56,119 nucleotides of DNA from Lachnospiraceae bacterium (lineage in GTDB: Bacteria > Bacillota > Clostridia > Lachnospirales > Lachnospiraceae). The notes under the pieces are model-generated. The model saw nothing but the letters and a program-made list of their open reading frames with translations. It was not told the DNA's origin and did no database searches. The translations under genes and the position numbers were made by a program. Shown in pieces: positions 1-6,992 of this stretch; position 1 is the first letter of the stretch; each line of letters opens with the position of its first letter. The DNA is taken from contig JAGBOC010000028.1 in NCBI GenBank assembly GCA_017634065.1, positions 1 to 56,119 of the forward strand, read 5' to 3'.

Positions 1-191
1 GGTGTATTTCTACTTAATTCTATATAGAACTTGGTAATATTTCTAAGCACTGGCACTTGATAAAAAGTAATTATAGTTAATGCTAAGCCAATAATAATTG
101 CAAATATTATCCCTATAATTCCTATTTTAAGTGTTAATATTACTGCATTCTTATATAGTGGCAAAAATTTTATAATGAATTCATAATCCAT
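1..191 (-). CDS. Amino-acid ABC transporter permease (5' part, cut by window edge)
   Basis: The reading frame starts at ATG 191 and stays open to base 1, giving the first 63 residues. The N-terminus MDYEFIIKFLPLYKNAV, a long hydrophobic segment (residues about 17-45) and the following VPVLRNITKFYIELSRNT match the start of HisM/GlnP-type permeases of polar amino-acid ABC importers, which form the membrane channel. The start follows an intrinsic terminator at 222-252 and a cysteine-rich leader peptide at 281-361. That arrangement suggests a cystine or cysteine importer controlled by attenuation. The family call is fairly safe from the N-terminus; the substrate is inferred from the leader only. 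Confidence 0.75.
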   Translation of the reverse strand, partial: MDYEFIIKFLPLYKNAVILTLKIGIIGIIFAIIIGLALTIITFYQVPVLRNITKFYIELSRNT

Positions 192-221
192 ACTACATCT
201 ACATATCCTTTCACAATAAAA

Positions 222-252
222 AAATGCTACGGACTCATTTTCCGTAGCATTT
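222..252 (-). terminator. Intrinsic terminator in the permease leader (attenuator)
   Basis: A perfect 12-bp stem (222-233 with 241-252, 7-nt loop) is followed on the minus strand by seven T. It lies between the leader peptide stop (281) and the permease start (191), so it can stop transcription before the permease. Part of the leader peptide's cysteine-codon region (GTTGCAT) can pair 6 of 7 bases with ATGCTAC in the terminator's first arm, giving a possible antiterminator. Confidence 0.8.
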
Positions 253-280
253 AACAAATATTATTTATTAATTCATACCA

Positions 281-361
281 TTATTTGTATGCACACGAAA
301 AATGAATTGCTTTCATGCAACATACACAACAACTATTTAAATTTGCATATACATTTTTCAT
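281..361 (-). CDS. Cysteine-rich leader peptide (26 aa), candidate attenuator peptide
   Basis: This short frame reads MKNVYANLNSCCVCC followed by MKAIHFSCAYK. Five of its 26 residues are cysteine (11, 12, 14, 15 and 23), four of them clustered. A ribosome-binding site AGGT lies 7 nt upstream of the ATG, and a promoter (TTGCCA, 16 nt, TATAAT) ends about 17 nt upstream of it. The stop codon is 28 nt before the terminator hairpin. Ribosome stalling at Cys codons when charged tRNA-Cys is scarce would be expected to alter hairpin choice, as in trp or his attenuation. The reading frame and hairpin are seen; the regulation is inferred. Confidence 0.6.
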   Translation of the reverse strand: MKNVYANLNSCCVCCMKAIHFSCAYK

Positions 362-378
362 GTGAATTACCTACGATT

Positions 379-406
379 ATTATATCATTATACAAAATAA
401 TGGCAA
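379..406 (-). promoter_or_regulatory. Promoter of the leader peptide/permease transcript
   Basis: On the minus strand, -35 TTGCCA (401-406), a 16-nt spacer and -10 TATAAT (379-384). The predicted start is near 373, about 12 nt before the leader peptide ATG. Confidence 0.6.
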
Positions 407-447
407 TACTTTTTTCTCATTTAAGTTATATGTTTTATAACCACTTA

Positions 448-476
448 TTGGAAATATATGTAAACTATAGTATAAT
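448..476 (+). promoter_or_regulatory. Promoter of the rhodanese gene, leaderless arrangement
   Basis: -35 TTGGAA (448-453), 17-nt spacer, perfect -10 TATAAT (471-476). Only 6 nt separate the -10 box from ATG 483, so the transcript would begin at or next to the start codon. Confidence 0.65.
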
Positions 477-482
477 TTGTAT

Positions 483-761
483 ATGATAAAAAATATGCAA
501 AATATAGAGATAGGTATAAATGACTTTATAAATATCAAAGACAACGATGATGTTGTGGTTATTGATATGCGAAGTGATATTGAAAGGTCATACGGTAATA
601 TAAAAAATAGCATTCATCTTGATGGTGAAAATCTCAAAAATGACCCACCTCACGATGCAAATAAAAACTACATTATCTGTTGCTCTCGCGGAAAAACAAG
701 CTATGAAATAGCAAAAGAACTTAGAGACAGAGGATTTTCAAACTATTATAGTCTAAATTAA
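483..761 (+). CDS. Rhodanese-like domain protein (sulfurtransferase-like), short
   Basis: A 92-residue single-domain rhodanese. VVVIDMRSDIERSYGNIKNSIHL is the usual N-terminal signature (shown in part as VIDMRSDIERSYGNI), and CCSRGKTS forms the active-site loop with the persulfide cysteine. Such domains pass sulfane sulfur between partners in the cytoplasm. ATG 483 was chosen because it lies 6 nt after a perfect -10 box; ATG 495 is a possible alternative. The protein stops right after YYSLN, where relatives continue with a GG...W segment, so the C-terminus looks clipped. It is divergent from the putative cystine permease, which fits a sulfur theme. Confidence 0.65.
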   Translation: MIKNMQNIEIGINDFINIKDNDDVVVIDMRSDIERSYGNIKNSIHLDGENLKNDPPHDANKNYIICCSRGKTSYEIAKELRDRGFSNYYSLN

Positions 762-1115
762 CCTAAAAATCGTGCAACCCCTGCAACCCCAACTGCAACC
801 CTATGAACATTTAAAATATTAAAAATTGAAAAATATGCTGACATAGCAAAAACGAAATCCCCAATAATCAAAGGAATTTTTAGATACGGTATCATAGTAG
901 CGGTTACTTTGTTCACTACAACATAGATATTGATACAATAAAAAAACCGCTAATATAAAGCATATTAACGGTTTTAAATCATTTTCTACTTTTTTAACTG
1001 CTACCTTTTTGATAATTTTTACTTTTGCATTAGTCAAAAATCACACATTTTTGAAAAAGATGCAAAGTTTAACTAGATATATTGTTATAATAAATTAGAC
1101 TTAACCTTCTTTATT
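762..1115. other. Non-coding stretch with one terminator and short repeats
   Basis: No convincing gene. Bases 770-803 hold three close copies of a TGCAACCC-like word just after the clipped rhodanese. The terminator at 943-975 closes the leftward operon. A 72-codon minus frame at 819-1037 crosses that terminator and is not credible as a gene. Confidence 0.5.
943..975 (-). terminator. Terminator of the macrodomain-SirTM operon
   Basis: Stem 943-956 with 962-975 (7 bp, one mismatch, 6 bp), followed on the minus strand by a T run. It lies 140 nt after the last gene of the leftward operon. Confidence 0.65.
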
Positions 1116-1619
1116 CTACTTATTTGTAACTATAGGGATTTCATATATTATATCTTTTGTTGAGTCTAAAAAATTACATTCAATCTTATATTCATTGAAC
1201 CTTTTTTTATACTCTTTTGAAATTTGTTTTATCTCTAGTTTTTTCGTTAAAGTCTCTAGTGATAAATCATTAGTATCAATACACCTTGATTTATACCACT
1301 GACCATCACATATTATTGATACTGCACATATTTTCGCTTTCACTATATCATTTAAGTCTCTTTTAAACTCTTCATAATCTTCAAAACTTAAATTATAATG
1401 ACTATGAAAATAACCCAACCCAATCGTAATTTCATCAGTTAAATCAATCCATAATATTTCTTTCTTATTCTTTTCAACTATTATAGAATAATTACCATCA
1501 CTAAGCCAATCATATCCTTCATCATCATTTGTATGAATGACTGGATTATATGATTTAAGAATATTAACTATTTCTTCTTTTGCTTTTTTTAGATTTATTA
1601 TATTATTTGTCTCACCCAT
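1116..1619 (-). CDS. Unknown protein, last gene of the SirTM operon
   Basis: A soluble protein of 167 residues, rich in Asp, Glu, Lys and Ile, with no signal peptide or membrane segment. It opens with a helical stretch (LKKAKEEIVNILKSYNP), has aromatic-rich strands in the middle (YFHSHYNLSFEDYEEF, then ICDGQWYKSRCID) and ends in a Lys/Glu-rich tail. The style recalls small immunity-type proteins, but I do not recognise the family. AGGAG lies 10 nt upstream of the ATG. It follows the 83-aa gene by 28 nt on the same strand, so it is probably co-transcribed with the macrodomain and SirTM genes. Confidence 0.6.
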   Translation of the reverse strand: MGETNNIINLKKAKEEIVNILKSYNPVIHTNDDEGYDWLSDGNYSIIVEKNKKEILWIDLTDEITIGLGYFHSHYNLSFEDYEEFKRDLNDIVKAKICAVSIICDGQWYKSRCIDTNDLSLETLTKKLEIKQISKEYKKRFNEYKIECNFLDSTKDIIYEIPIVTNK

Positions 1620-1647
1620 TTCATTAAACTCCTATTTTAAAATATAG

Positions 1648-1899
1648 TTAATACTTATATATATAAAACCCATAAACTCCATTGCTAAATTCACAACATG
1701 CAAATTCACATTCTTCTTTATCTATAACTACTTTATAAATTGAAGCATTATGCTCTTGACCATAAATAGGATCTTTTACAATTATACTTTTCCCTATGTT
1801 TTCCCATTTATAATCAAATATTTTCACTCCAAATAACATTGTATGATTTTCACTACCTGTTACTTCATACTGCCAAGTTCTATATTTCCACATTTTCAT
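1648..1899 (-). CDS. Small unknown protein (83 aa) after SirTM
   Basis: A Trp/Tyr/Cys-rich small protein beginning MKMWKYRTWQYEVTGSENH and ending GVYGFYIYKY, probably all beta. The internal GQEHNASIYKV and ECEFACCEF segments show a paired cysteine. No family is recognised. It starts 42 nt after the SirTM stop on the same strand. No clear ribosome-binding site is seen; ATG 1893 is an alternative start. Operon membership is inferred from spacing and from the single terminator at 943-975. Confidence 0.55.
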   Translation of the reverse strand: MKMWKYRTWQYEVTGSENHTMLFGVKIFDYKWENIGKSIIVKDPIYGQEHNASIYKVVIDKEECEFACCEFSNGVYGFYIYKY

Positions 1900-1941
1900 T
1901 TTATTTTTTCATTATCAAGCCCCAGCACACGACGAACTCAT

Positions 1942-2886
1942 TCATACGGAAACTTCTTCATTTAGTATTATTACATCATCTAACACTTTATCAATATCTT
2001 CATTGATAATTATTGACCTATCAAGTATCTCATCAGTGCAAAATGCTTCTTTATAATTAATACAGGCATAAGTTGCTTTATCATTTTCAAGAGTTAATTT
2101 CCAAAATGGATACTTGATAATTACTGGTGTATTCATACCAACACCCAATTCCAGTAGCAACAATGTTTGATTTTTTCTTTTATTCGTAAAATCACTATAT
2201 CTTATTGATGCTTCAACCCACCCCTCATCTTCAACAAAGTTATCATCTGCTCTTAAGTTCATAATCATATCAGAGCCATCATCAGAACATATTGGTATAA
2301 GTTCAGTTGGTATGCTCATACTTATATTGCCATTTATAGGTATATCATATATACCTTTTTCATTTTTCTTAAACCCCTGGGCTTCAAGCATTTTATAAAT
2401 TATCTCTTCATTATCATATGTTTTTCTATTTGTCTTGTTGACAGATTGAAAAAGTCCATAGTCTCCTTGAGTATAAAATAATCTTTTTTTATCAAACCCG
2501 GCTTTTTGAAATTGGTGGTCAACATTTGTTGTAATCACAAAATAATCTTTATCTTTAACAATACTTAATAATTTTTTGTAAGTATCTTTCAACGCATCTA
2601 AATATCTATTTACGTAAATGTTTCTACTCCAAAATGCCCACATAATTTCTTTAGTAGGAAATGGATAAAACCCTCCACTATAAAAATCCGTTATCCCATA
2701 TTCTTTTATAAAATCGAACATATATTTTTTAAATGTTTCGCCATTATAAATAAACCCAGCTGAAGTACTGAGTCCAGCTCCAGCACCTACAACTATTGCA
2801 TCTGCATTTTTAATTTTTTCCTTAAGGAGTTTAATATCTTCCAAGTAAGTTCTTGTAGATTTCGTAGTCACATTCTTTAAATACAT
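1942..2886 (-). CDS. SirTM: macrodomain-linked sirtuin, protein ADP-ribosyltransferase
   Basis: 314 residues of the class-M sirtuins. The NAD-binding loop is VVGAGAGLSTSAG (32-44) rather than the deacylase form ending SGIPDFR, and TTNVDHQFQKAGF (119-131) replaces TQNIDxLH; N121, D123 and H124 would line the active site. Known SirTMs transfer ADP-ribose to a partner protein, often a lipoylated GcvH-like carrier, and the macrodomain removes it. The start at ATG 2886 is supported by GAGGTGA 6 nt upstream. It lies inside the macrodomain gene, giving a 56-nt overlap and likely translational coupling. No GcvH-L or lipoate-ligase gene is visible in the window. Confidence 0.88.
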   Translation of the reverse strand: MYLKNVTTKSTRTYLEDIKLLKEKIKNADAIVVGAGAGLSTSAGFIYNGETFKKYMFDFIKEYGITDFYSGGFYPFPTKEIMWAFWSRNIYVNRYLDALKDTYKKLLSIVKDKDYFVITTNVDHQFQKAGFDKKRLFYTQGDYGLFQSVNKTNRKTYDNEEIIYKMLEAQGFKKNEKGIYDIPINGNISMSIPTELIPICSDDGSDMIMNLRADDNFVEDEGWVEASIRYSDFTNKRKNQTLLLLELGVGMNTPVIIKYPFWKLTLENDKATYACINYKEAFCTDEILDRSIIINEDIDKVLDDVIILNEEVSV

Positions 2887-3610
2887 TAAAAATCACCTCT
2901 AACTTCGGTTTAGAAGCTTTTTGATAATCTCGAACAGTATTTACTGCTATTTCTGCCGCTAGTTCATTTGGAAAACCAAAAATTCCTGTAGATATGCAAC
3001 AAAATGCAATGTTATCAAGTTTATTTTCACAAGCAACTTTTAGGCACGACATATAGCAAGACTTAAGCTCTTCCTTATTTTTACTTGTCACATTTCCACT
3101 TACTATCGTCCCTACTGTATGAATAACATATTTACTTGGCAAATTATATGCACTTGTAATCTTTGCACTACCAGTTTCTTCTTCATGACCTTGCTTTATC
3201 ATTATATCATTACAAACACTGCGTAACTGTACCCCAGCATAAGTATGTATGATGTTGTCGATACAATTATGACATGGTATATAGCAACCTGTCATTCCAC
3301 TATTTGCTGCATTTACTATCGCATCACATTTTAATGTTGTAATATCACCTTGCCATAAATATATTCCATCTTCAATCTCTGATAAATCTTTTATGTCAGT
3401 TATCCCTTTAAGTCTTGTTTCTTCTTGCAAATATTCATCTTGGATTTTCAAAAACTCTTCATCTATTTTCGCAGGAAGTCGCACATTAAACAAACTCCGA
3501 AGCAATCTCTTTTGTTCATCTTCATTACTTGGTATCTCTACATCACTATACTTGTTATTCTCACTTAATAAATATTTAATTAAATATATTCTTCTTTCAT
3601 CCTGATTCAT
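2831..3610 (-). CDS. Zinc-containing macrodomain protein, ADP-ribosyl hydrolase partner of SirTM
   Basis: 259 residues. After a helical N-terminal extension of about 80 residues, a macrodomain begins at LWQGDITTLKCDAIVNAANS. The Cys/His cluster GCYIPCHNCIDNIIHTYAG (108-126) is the zinc site of the macrodomains linked to SirTM. ISTGIFGFP is the ribose-phosphate loop. The family hydrolyses ADP-ribose from proteins modified by SirTM. It is the first gene of a leftward operon. A -10-like TATAGT ends 6 nt before the ATG and no ribosome-binding site is seen, so the mRNA may be leaderless. Confidence 0.88.
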   Translation of the reverse strand: MNQDERRIYLIKYLLSENNKYSDVEIPSNEDEQKRLLRSLFNVRLPAKIDEEFLKIQDEYLQEETRLKGITDIKDLSEIEDGIYLWQGDITTLKCDAIVNAANSGMTGCYIPCHNCIDNIIHTYAGVQLRSVCNDIMIKQGHEEETGSAKITSAYNLPSKYVIHTVGTIVSGNVTSKNKEELKSCYMSCLKVACENKLDNIAFCCISTGIFGFPNELAAEIAVNTVRDYQKASKPKLEVIFNVFKECDYEIYKNLLGRY

Positions 3611-3616
3611 TTAAAT

Positions 3617-3645
3617 ACTATATTTTCACACCTTTTTATAAATAA
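3617..3645 (-). promoter_or_regulatory. Possible promoter of the macrodomain-SirTM operon (leaderless)
   Basis: -10 TATAGT (3617-3622) with a weak -35 TTATTT (3640-3645) at 17-nt spacing. The ATG at 3610 is 6 nt after the -10 box, the same geometry as at several other genes here. Confidence 0.35.
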
Positions 3646-3706
3646 TTGATGATAAACTTACTCCTACGATTACATTAAAGGCACTTTTCTCTTCTTTTGT
3701 ATTTTA

Positions 3707-4834
3707 TCATTCAAAAGTCTCTTTAACTTTTACAAGCAAATCTCTTATTTTTAGATGTTGTGGGCAGACTTTTTCACATTTGCCACATTTGATGCAATCA
3801 GAAGCCTTTCCATGTCCATCATTTGTAAGTGCATTATTATAATAATAAGCTGTATTCCAGTTATGAAATGCTTCATGGGCATTAAGTGCAGAAAACATAT
3901 CTGGTATTCTTATTTTTTTCGGACATTCATTTTCTTCTACACAGTAATGACAGGATGTGCAAGGTATAAGATTTAAACTCTTAAAAATCTTACAAACTTT
4001 ATCTATGGCATCAAGTTCAGTCTGGTTTAATTCTTTAAAATCTGCCATACTACTTAAGTTGTCAGTCATCTGCTCCATATTGCTCATACCAGAAAGTACC
4101 ATAGCAATATTTTTGTGACTTCCTGCAAATCTTAAAGCGTAACTTGCATTACTTCCACCATTTAGGTCTCTAAATATTTTATCAGCATCTTTTGGAAGAT
4201 TTACAAGACTTCCACCCTTTACTGGTTCCATAACTATTACTGGCTTATTATATTTCTCACAAACTTCATAAACTTTTTTGCTTTCAACAGTTGCATCATC
4301 CCAATCAACATAATTAAGTTGTATTTGAACTATCTCAACTTCTTTGTGCTCTTTTAATATCATCTCAAGTACTTCTGCTTTATCATGAAATGATATACCA
4401 AAATGTTTTATAAGACCTTCTTCTTTAAACTTATAAGCTGTCTCATATGCTTTACATTTCTTAAAATGCTCATAGTTATTTTTATCTTGCGCATGCATTA
4501 AATAAAAATCAAAATACTCTACTCCACACGCCTTTAGCTGACTTTCAAAAAATGGTCTTATGTCTTCCTTTTTCTTAAAATATGGCTCGGTAAGTTTATT
4601 AGTTAATAAAAACTTACTTCTATCATATTTTGTTGCAAGGCATTCTCTTATCGCTATTTCTGATAAACCATTGTGATAACCATGAGCGGTATCAAAATAG
4701 TTAAGTCCACTATCTAAAAATGCTTTAATCATCTTTCCAAACTCATCATAATTAATCTTATCACCACTCATCGGAAGTCTCATACATCCAAAACCAAAAA
4801 TACCATTAATCTCATTAAAAAATCTGTTTTTCAT
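3707..4834 (-). CDS. Aldo/keto reductase with C-terminal two-cluster ferredoxin domain
   Basis: 375 residues. The N-terminal TIM barrel (about 10-280) carries the AKR tetrad: D48 and Y53 (YFDTAHGYHNG), K80 (LTNK) and H114 (YLMHAQ). The C-terminus has two [4Fe-4S] motifs, CTSCHYCVEENECP and CIKCGKCEKVCP. Such fused enzymes are cytoplasmic NAD(P)H or ferredoxin-linked oxidoreductases of anaerobes with unknown substrates. GAGGTAAATGT precedes the ATG. It follows the acetyltransferase gene by 19 nt on the same strand, so the two are likely co-transcribed. Confidence 0.9.
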   Translation of the reverse strand: MKNRFFNEINGIFGFGCMRLPMSGDKINYDEFGKMIKAFLDSGLNYFDTAHGYHNGLSEIAIRECLATKYDRSKFLLTNKLTEPYFKKKEDIRPFFESQLKACGVEYFDFYLMHAQDKNNYEHFKKCKAYETAYKFKEEGLIKHFGISFHDKAEVLEMILKEHKEVEIVQIQLNYVDWDDATVESKKVYEVCEKYNKPVIVMEPVKGGSLVNLPKDADKIFRDLNGGSNASYALRFAGSHKNIAMVLSGMSNMEQMTDNLSSMADFKELNQTELDAIDKVCKIFKSLNLIPCTSCHYCVEENECPKKIRIPDMFSALNAHEAFHNWNTAYYYNNALTNDGHGKASDCIKCGKCEKVCPQHLKIRDLLVKVKETFE

Positions 4835-4853
4835 ACATTTACCTCATTTATTA

Positions 4854-5303
4854 TTAAAACTGTTTTTCTTCCATTCTGAAAATTAACCACTGATTATCTT
4901 GTTTCGCACCAAGCTTCTCATAAAACTTAATACTTGACTCATTCCAGTTGAGACACTGCCATTCAAAACGGCCAAGCTTTTCTTTTTTGCAAATATTTTT
5001 TAATTCATTAATTAATACCAAACCATATCCCTTATACCTATATTCGGGTAAAACAAATAAATCTTCAAGATATAGACCAGCTTTTCCAGTAAATGTTGAA
5101 TAGTTATAAAAATATAAAGCATAACCAACTTCTTTATCATTTTCCACTGCGAATATCACACTTGCTTTTTTCTTCTCAAATATCCATTCTTTTATAAGTT
5201 CAGGTGTCGCTGTCACTAGTTCTGACATTTTTTCATATTTAGCAAGTTCTTTTATAAAGTATATTATTTTGTCTACATCATTAATTGTTGCTTTTCTAAT
5301 CAT
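4854..5303 (-). CDS. GNAT N-acetyltransferase, SSAT/thialysine-acetyltransferase type
   Basis: 149 residues. LYLEDLFVLPEYRYKGYG is the acetyl-CoA-binding motif A of GNAT enzymes. FYNYSTFTGKAGLYLEDLF and FEWQCLNWNESSIKFYEKLGA are the marks of the spermidine/spermine- and thialysine-acetyltransferase branch, which acetylates polyamine-like amines with acetyl-CoA. The start is ATG 5303, because AGAGGTG sits at ideal spacing before it; the GTG nine bases earlier overlaps that ribosome-binding site. The gene precedes the aldo/keto reductase on the same strand. Confidence 0.88.
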   Translation of the reverse strand: MIRKATINDVDKIIYFIKELAKYEKMSELVTATPELIKEWIFEKKKASVIFAVENDKEVGYALYFYNYSTFTGKAGLYLEDLFVLPEYRYKGYGLVLINELKNICKKEKLGRFEWQCLNWNESSIKFYEKLGAKQDNQWLIFRMEEKQF

Positions 5304-5351
5304 ATTTTTCACCTCTAATAAATCTCACTCAAAATCATTATCTACTAATTC

Positions 5352-5723
5352 TTAATCTTTAATCTCATTTTTAATCCACATCATTATAACTTTAACAATA
5401 TAGTCAATCTCATCTTTAGTTAGCTCTCTACCTTTCTCTATATGATGTATTCTTTCTAAACACTTTCTGCAACAAGTTCCTGTTGCATGTTCAGCTATGA
5501 AAACTGGATGAACTTGCTTCATAGGTGTTTGCTTACCATCATTTGCTATTACAGCAGGTGCTATTCTTTTTGTTATTAAATCATATGCGTCAGATTTTAT
5601 TTTATCAATCCCCTTATCTTTTACATAACCAAGCATTTTGACATTTAAATGAAATGAACCTCTAAACTTGGTTTTATTCAAACTTTTTAATAATGTTTCA
5701 ATTTCCTTATCACTACTACACAT
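5352..5723 (-). CDS. DUF4186 family protein
   Basis: About 123 residues. FRGSFHLNVKMLGYVKDKG, the segment TKRIAPAVIANDGKQTPM, HPVFIAEHATGTCCRKCLE and the C-terminal GRELTKDEIDYIVKVI match the uncharacterised DUF4186 family. The CCRKCLERIHHI cluster could bind a metal, but this is inference. ATG 5723 is preferred over the upstream TTG; no strong ribosome-binding site is seen. The gene abuts a decayed radical-SAM gene upstream. Confidence 0.8.
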   Translation of the reverse strand: MCSSDKEIETLLKSLNKTKFRGSFHLNVKMLGYVKDKGIDKIKSDAYDLITKRIAPAVIANDGKQTPMKQVHPVFIAEHATGTCCRKCLERIHHIEKGRELTKDEIDYIVKVIMMWIKNEIKD

Positions 5724-5725
5724 TT

Positions 5726-6115
5726 TTAACAATTTTTATTATCTTTTACTAACTTTTCTATCTCTTCTTTCTTTTCAAATAGAATGTATCCACCATTAGG
5801 ATCATCTTTTAGTAAATTACCTTCTCTTATTAATCTAAACAATTTTGATTTTAATGCATCCTTTAATGTCATATTCTTAATATTGACATCTGGATAAGAT
5901 TATCTGTAGCATCCTTTTCACCTTCTGGCTCTCCTCCTGCAAGTAAAATAAAACTTATACCAATTTCACTTGCTTCTTCAAATATTTTCTTCCAATCATT
6001 TCTATCAAGTAAATTGTCATATATGATTGTATATCAAACTTTTCTCCCATCGTTACTCCATAAGTTATTTGTATATACTCTACCCCATCGCAACCTTTTT
6101 TCCTTTATTTGTCAC
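5726..6115 (-). pseudogene. Decayed radical-SAM family gene
   Basis: Broken minus-strand frames retain recognisable parts. One reads WKKIFEEASEIGISFILLAG after frame correction, followed by the radical-SAM glycine motif GGEP. Another, from about 5872, reads MTLKDALKSKLFRLIREGN and then LLKDDPNGGYILFEKKEE, the C-terminal end of clostridial radical-SAM proteins. The [4Fe-4S] CxxxCxxC loop and the whole barrel middle are gone. Family relatives generate a 5'-deoxyadenosyl radical from SAM; this copy cannot. The call rests on translated fragments across frameshifts. Confidence 0.6.
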
Positions 6116-6118
6116 ACA

Positions 6119-6373
6119 CTAAAATATACCAAATAACTTCTTTTTCTCATATGGTTCTATCTTGCCATCAATGTATTTATACCCAGTTTTGTCTATAGCA
6201 TTTTTTATAAGGAGCAAGTCAATCTCTTTATCTATGACAAAACTTGCTTCTTTCTTTTTGTGTGATGCTTTTACTTCTTTTGCATCATTATAGGTCTTTC
6301 TAATAGCATCTGCTATATGCGACTCACACATAGGACAAGCCATACCATCAATTTTTAATATCACCTTATTCAT
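6119..6373 (-). CDS. Heavy-metal-associated (HMA) domain protein, CopZ-like
   Basis: 84 residues with the beta-alpha-beta HMA fold. The metal site is GMACPMCESH (C13, C16), the C-x2-C of copper chaperones and transporter N-domains. A Lys-rich middle and the hydrophobic tail KKKLFGIF are less usual for a free chaperone. It lies 3 nt after the flavodoxin-like gene and is probably translated with it. It may carry copper or another soft metal in the cytoplasm; no metal ATPase gene is adjacent, so its partner is unknown. Confidence 0.8.
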   Translation of the reverse strand: MNKVILKIDGMACPMCESHIADAIRKTYNDAKEVKASHKKKEASFVIDKEIDLLLIKNAIDKTGYKYIDGKIEPYEKKKLFGIF

Positions 6374-6376
6374 TTC

Positions 6377-6823
6377 TTACTTTACAACTCCTTTAATAAA
6401 CTTTTTAGCTTTTTCCAAATCTTTATTATTTGGTCTATTTTTAGCAATGCCTCCGAAAATCTTAAACGGACCAAATGTGTCAAAACCTGCACATTCAAAA
6501 GTTGATAAATAAGAGATATTCTTTTCTTTCAAGATTTTCGCAACTTCCTTTGTATGATCTATAAATGGCGAACCACAGGTACATACTAAAAATACCTTTT
6601 GCTTACTATTTAATTTATCAGACTTTACAAAATCAATTATCTTTTTATGCATATTGTGAAAAAAGGCTCCTGATGCGAGTCCCACAACATCATATGTGGA
6701 TAAATCTACATTTCCACTCTGATTCAAATTAAATAAGTCTGCATTAATCTCCTCTGCCATCGCTTTTACAACTTTTTCAGTATTCTTATGATGTACTGAT
6801 ACATAAACTATTGCTACTTTCAT
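6377..6823 (-). CDS. Flavodoxin family protein
   Basis: 148 residues starting MKVAIVYVSVHHKNTEKV, the N-terminal strand and FMN-phosphate loop of short flavodoxins. VGLASGAFFHNMHKKIIDF and VFLVCTCGSPF correspond to the later FMN-contact loops. These proteins carry electrons in the cytoplasm. ATG 6823 is chosen because AGGAG lies just upstream; the frame extends 20 codons further without support. The downstream HMA gene is 3 nt away. Confidence 0.85.
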   Translation of the reverse strand: MKVAIVYVSVHHKNTEKVVKAMAEEINADLFNLNQSGNVDLSTYDVVGLASGAFFHNMHKKIIDFVKSDKLNSKQKVFLVCTCGSPFIDHTKEVAKILKEKNISYLSTFECAGFDTFGPFKIFGGIAKNRPNNKDLEKAKKFIKGVVK

Positions 6824-6992
6824 ATTTTTTCTCCTATATAAAATTACAAAACTTTTTAGCCTTGTTAATGATTTTTTTAACATCAGTAATTCCTGGAAAA
6901 ATGGCGAAATAAAGCAAGATGTATAAATACCATTTTTATTATGTCACCCAACTCAAAAATCAAAATGTGAACTTTTTTAATATCCGCTATAA

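Noticed and set aside
289-486. 65-codon plus frame
   Set aside because: It lies opposite the cysteine-rich leader and both divergent promoters; its composition is that of random AT-rich DNA.
819-1037. 72-codon minus frame ending in a GFRF-containing stretch that faintly recalls the end of formylglycine-generating enzymes
   Set aside because: It runs through a clear terminator, has no ribosome-binding site and shows no domain beyond a few residues.
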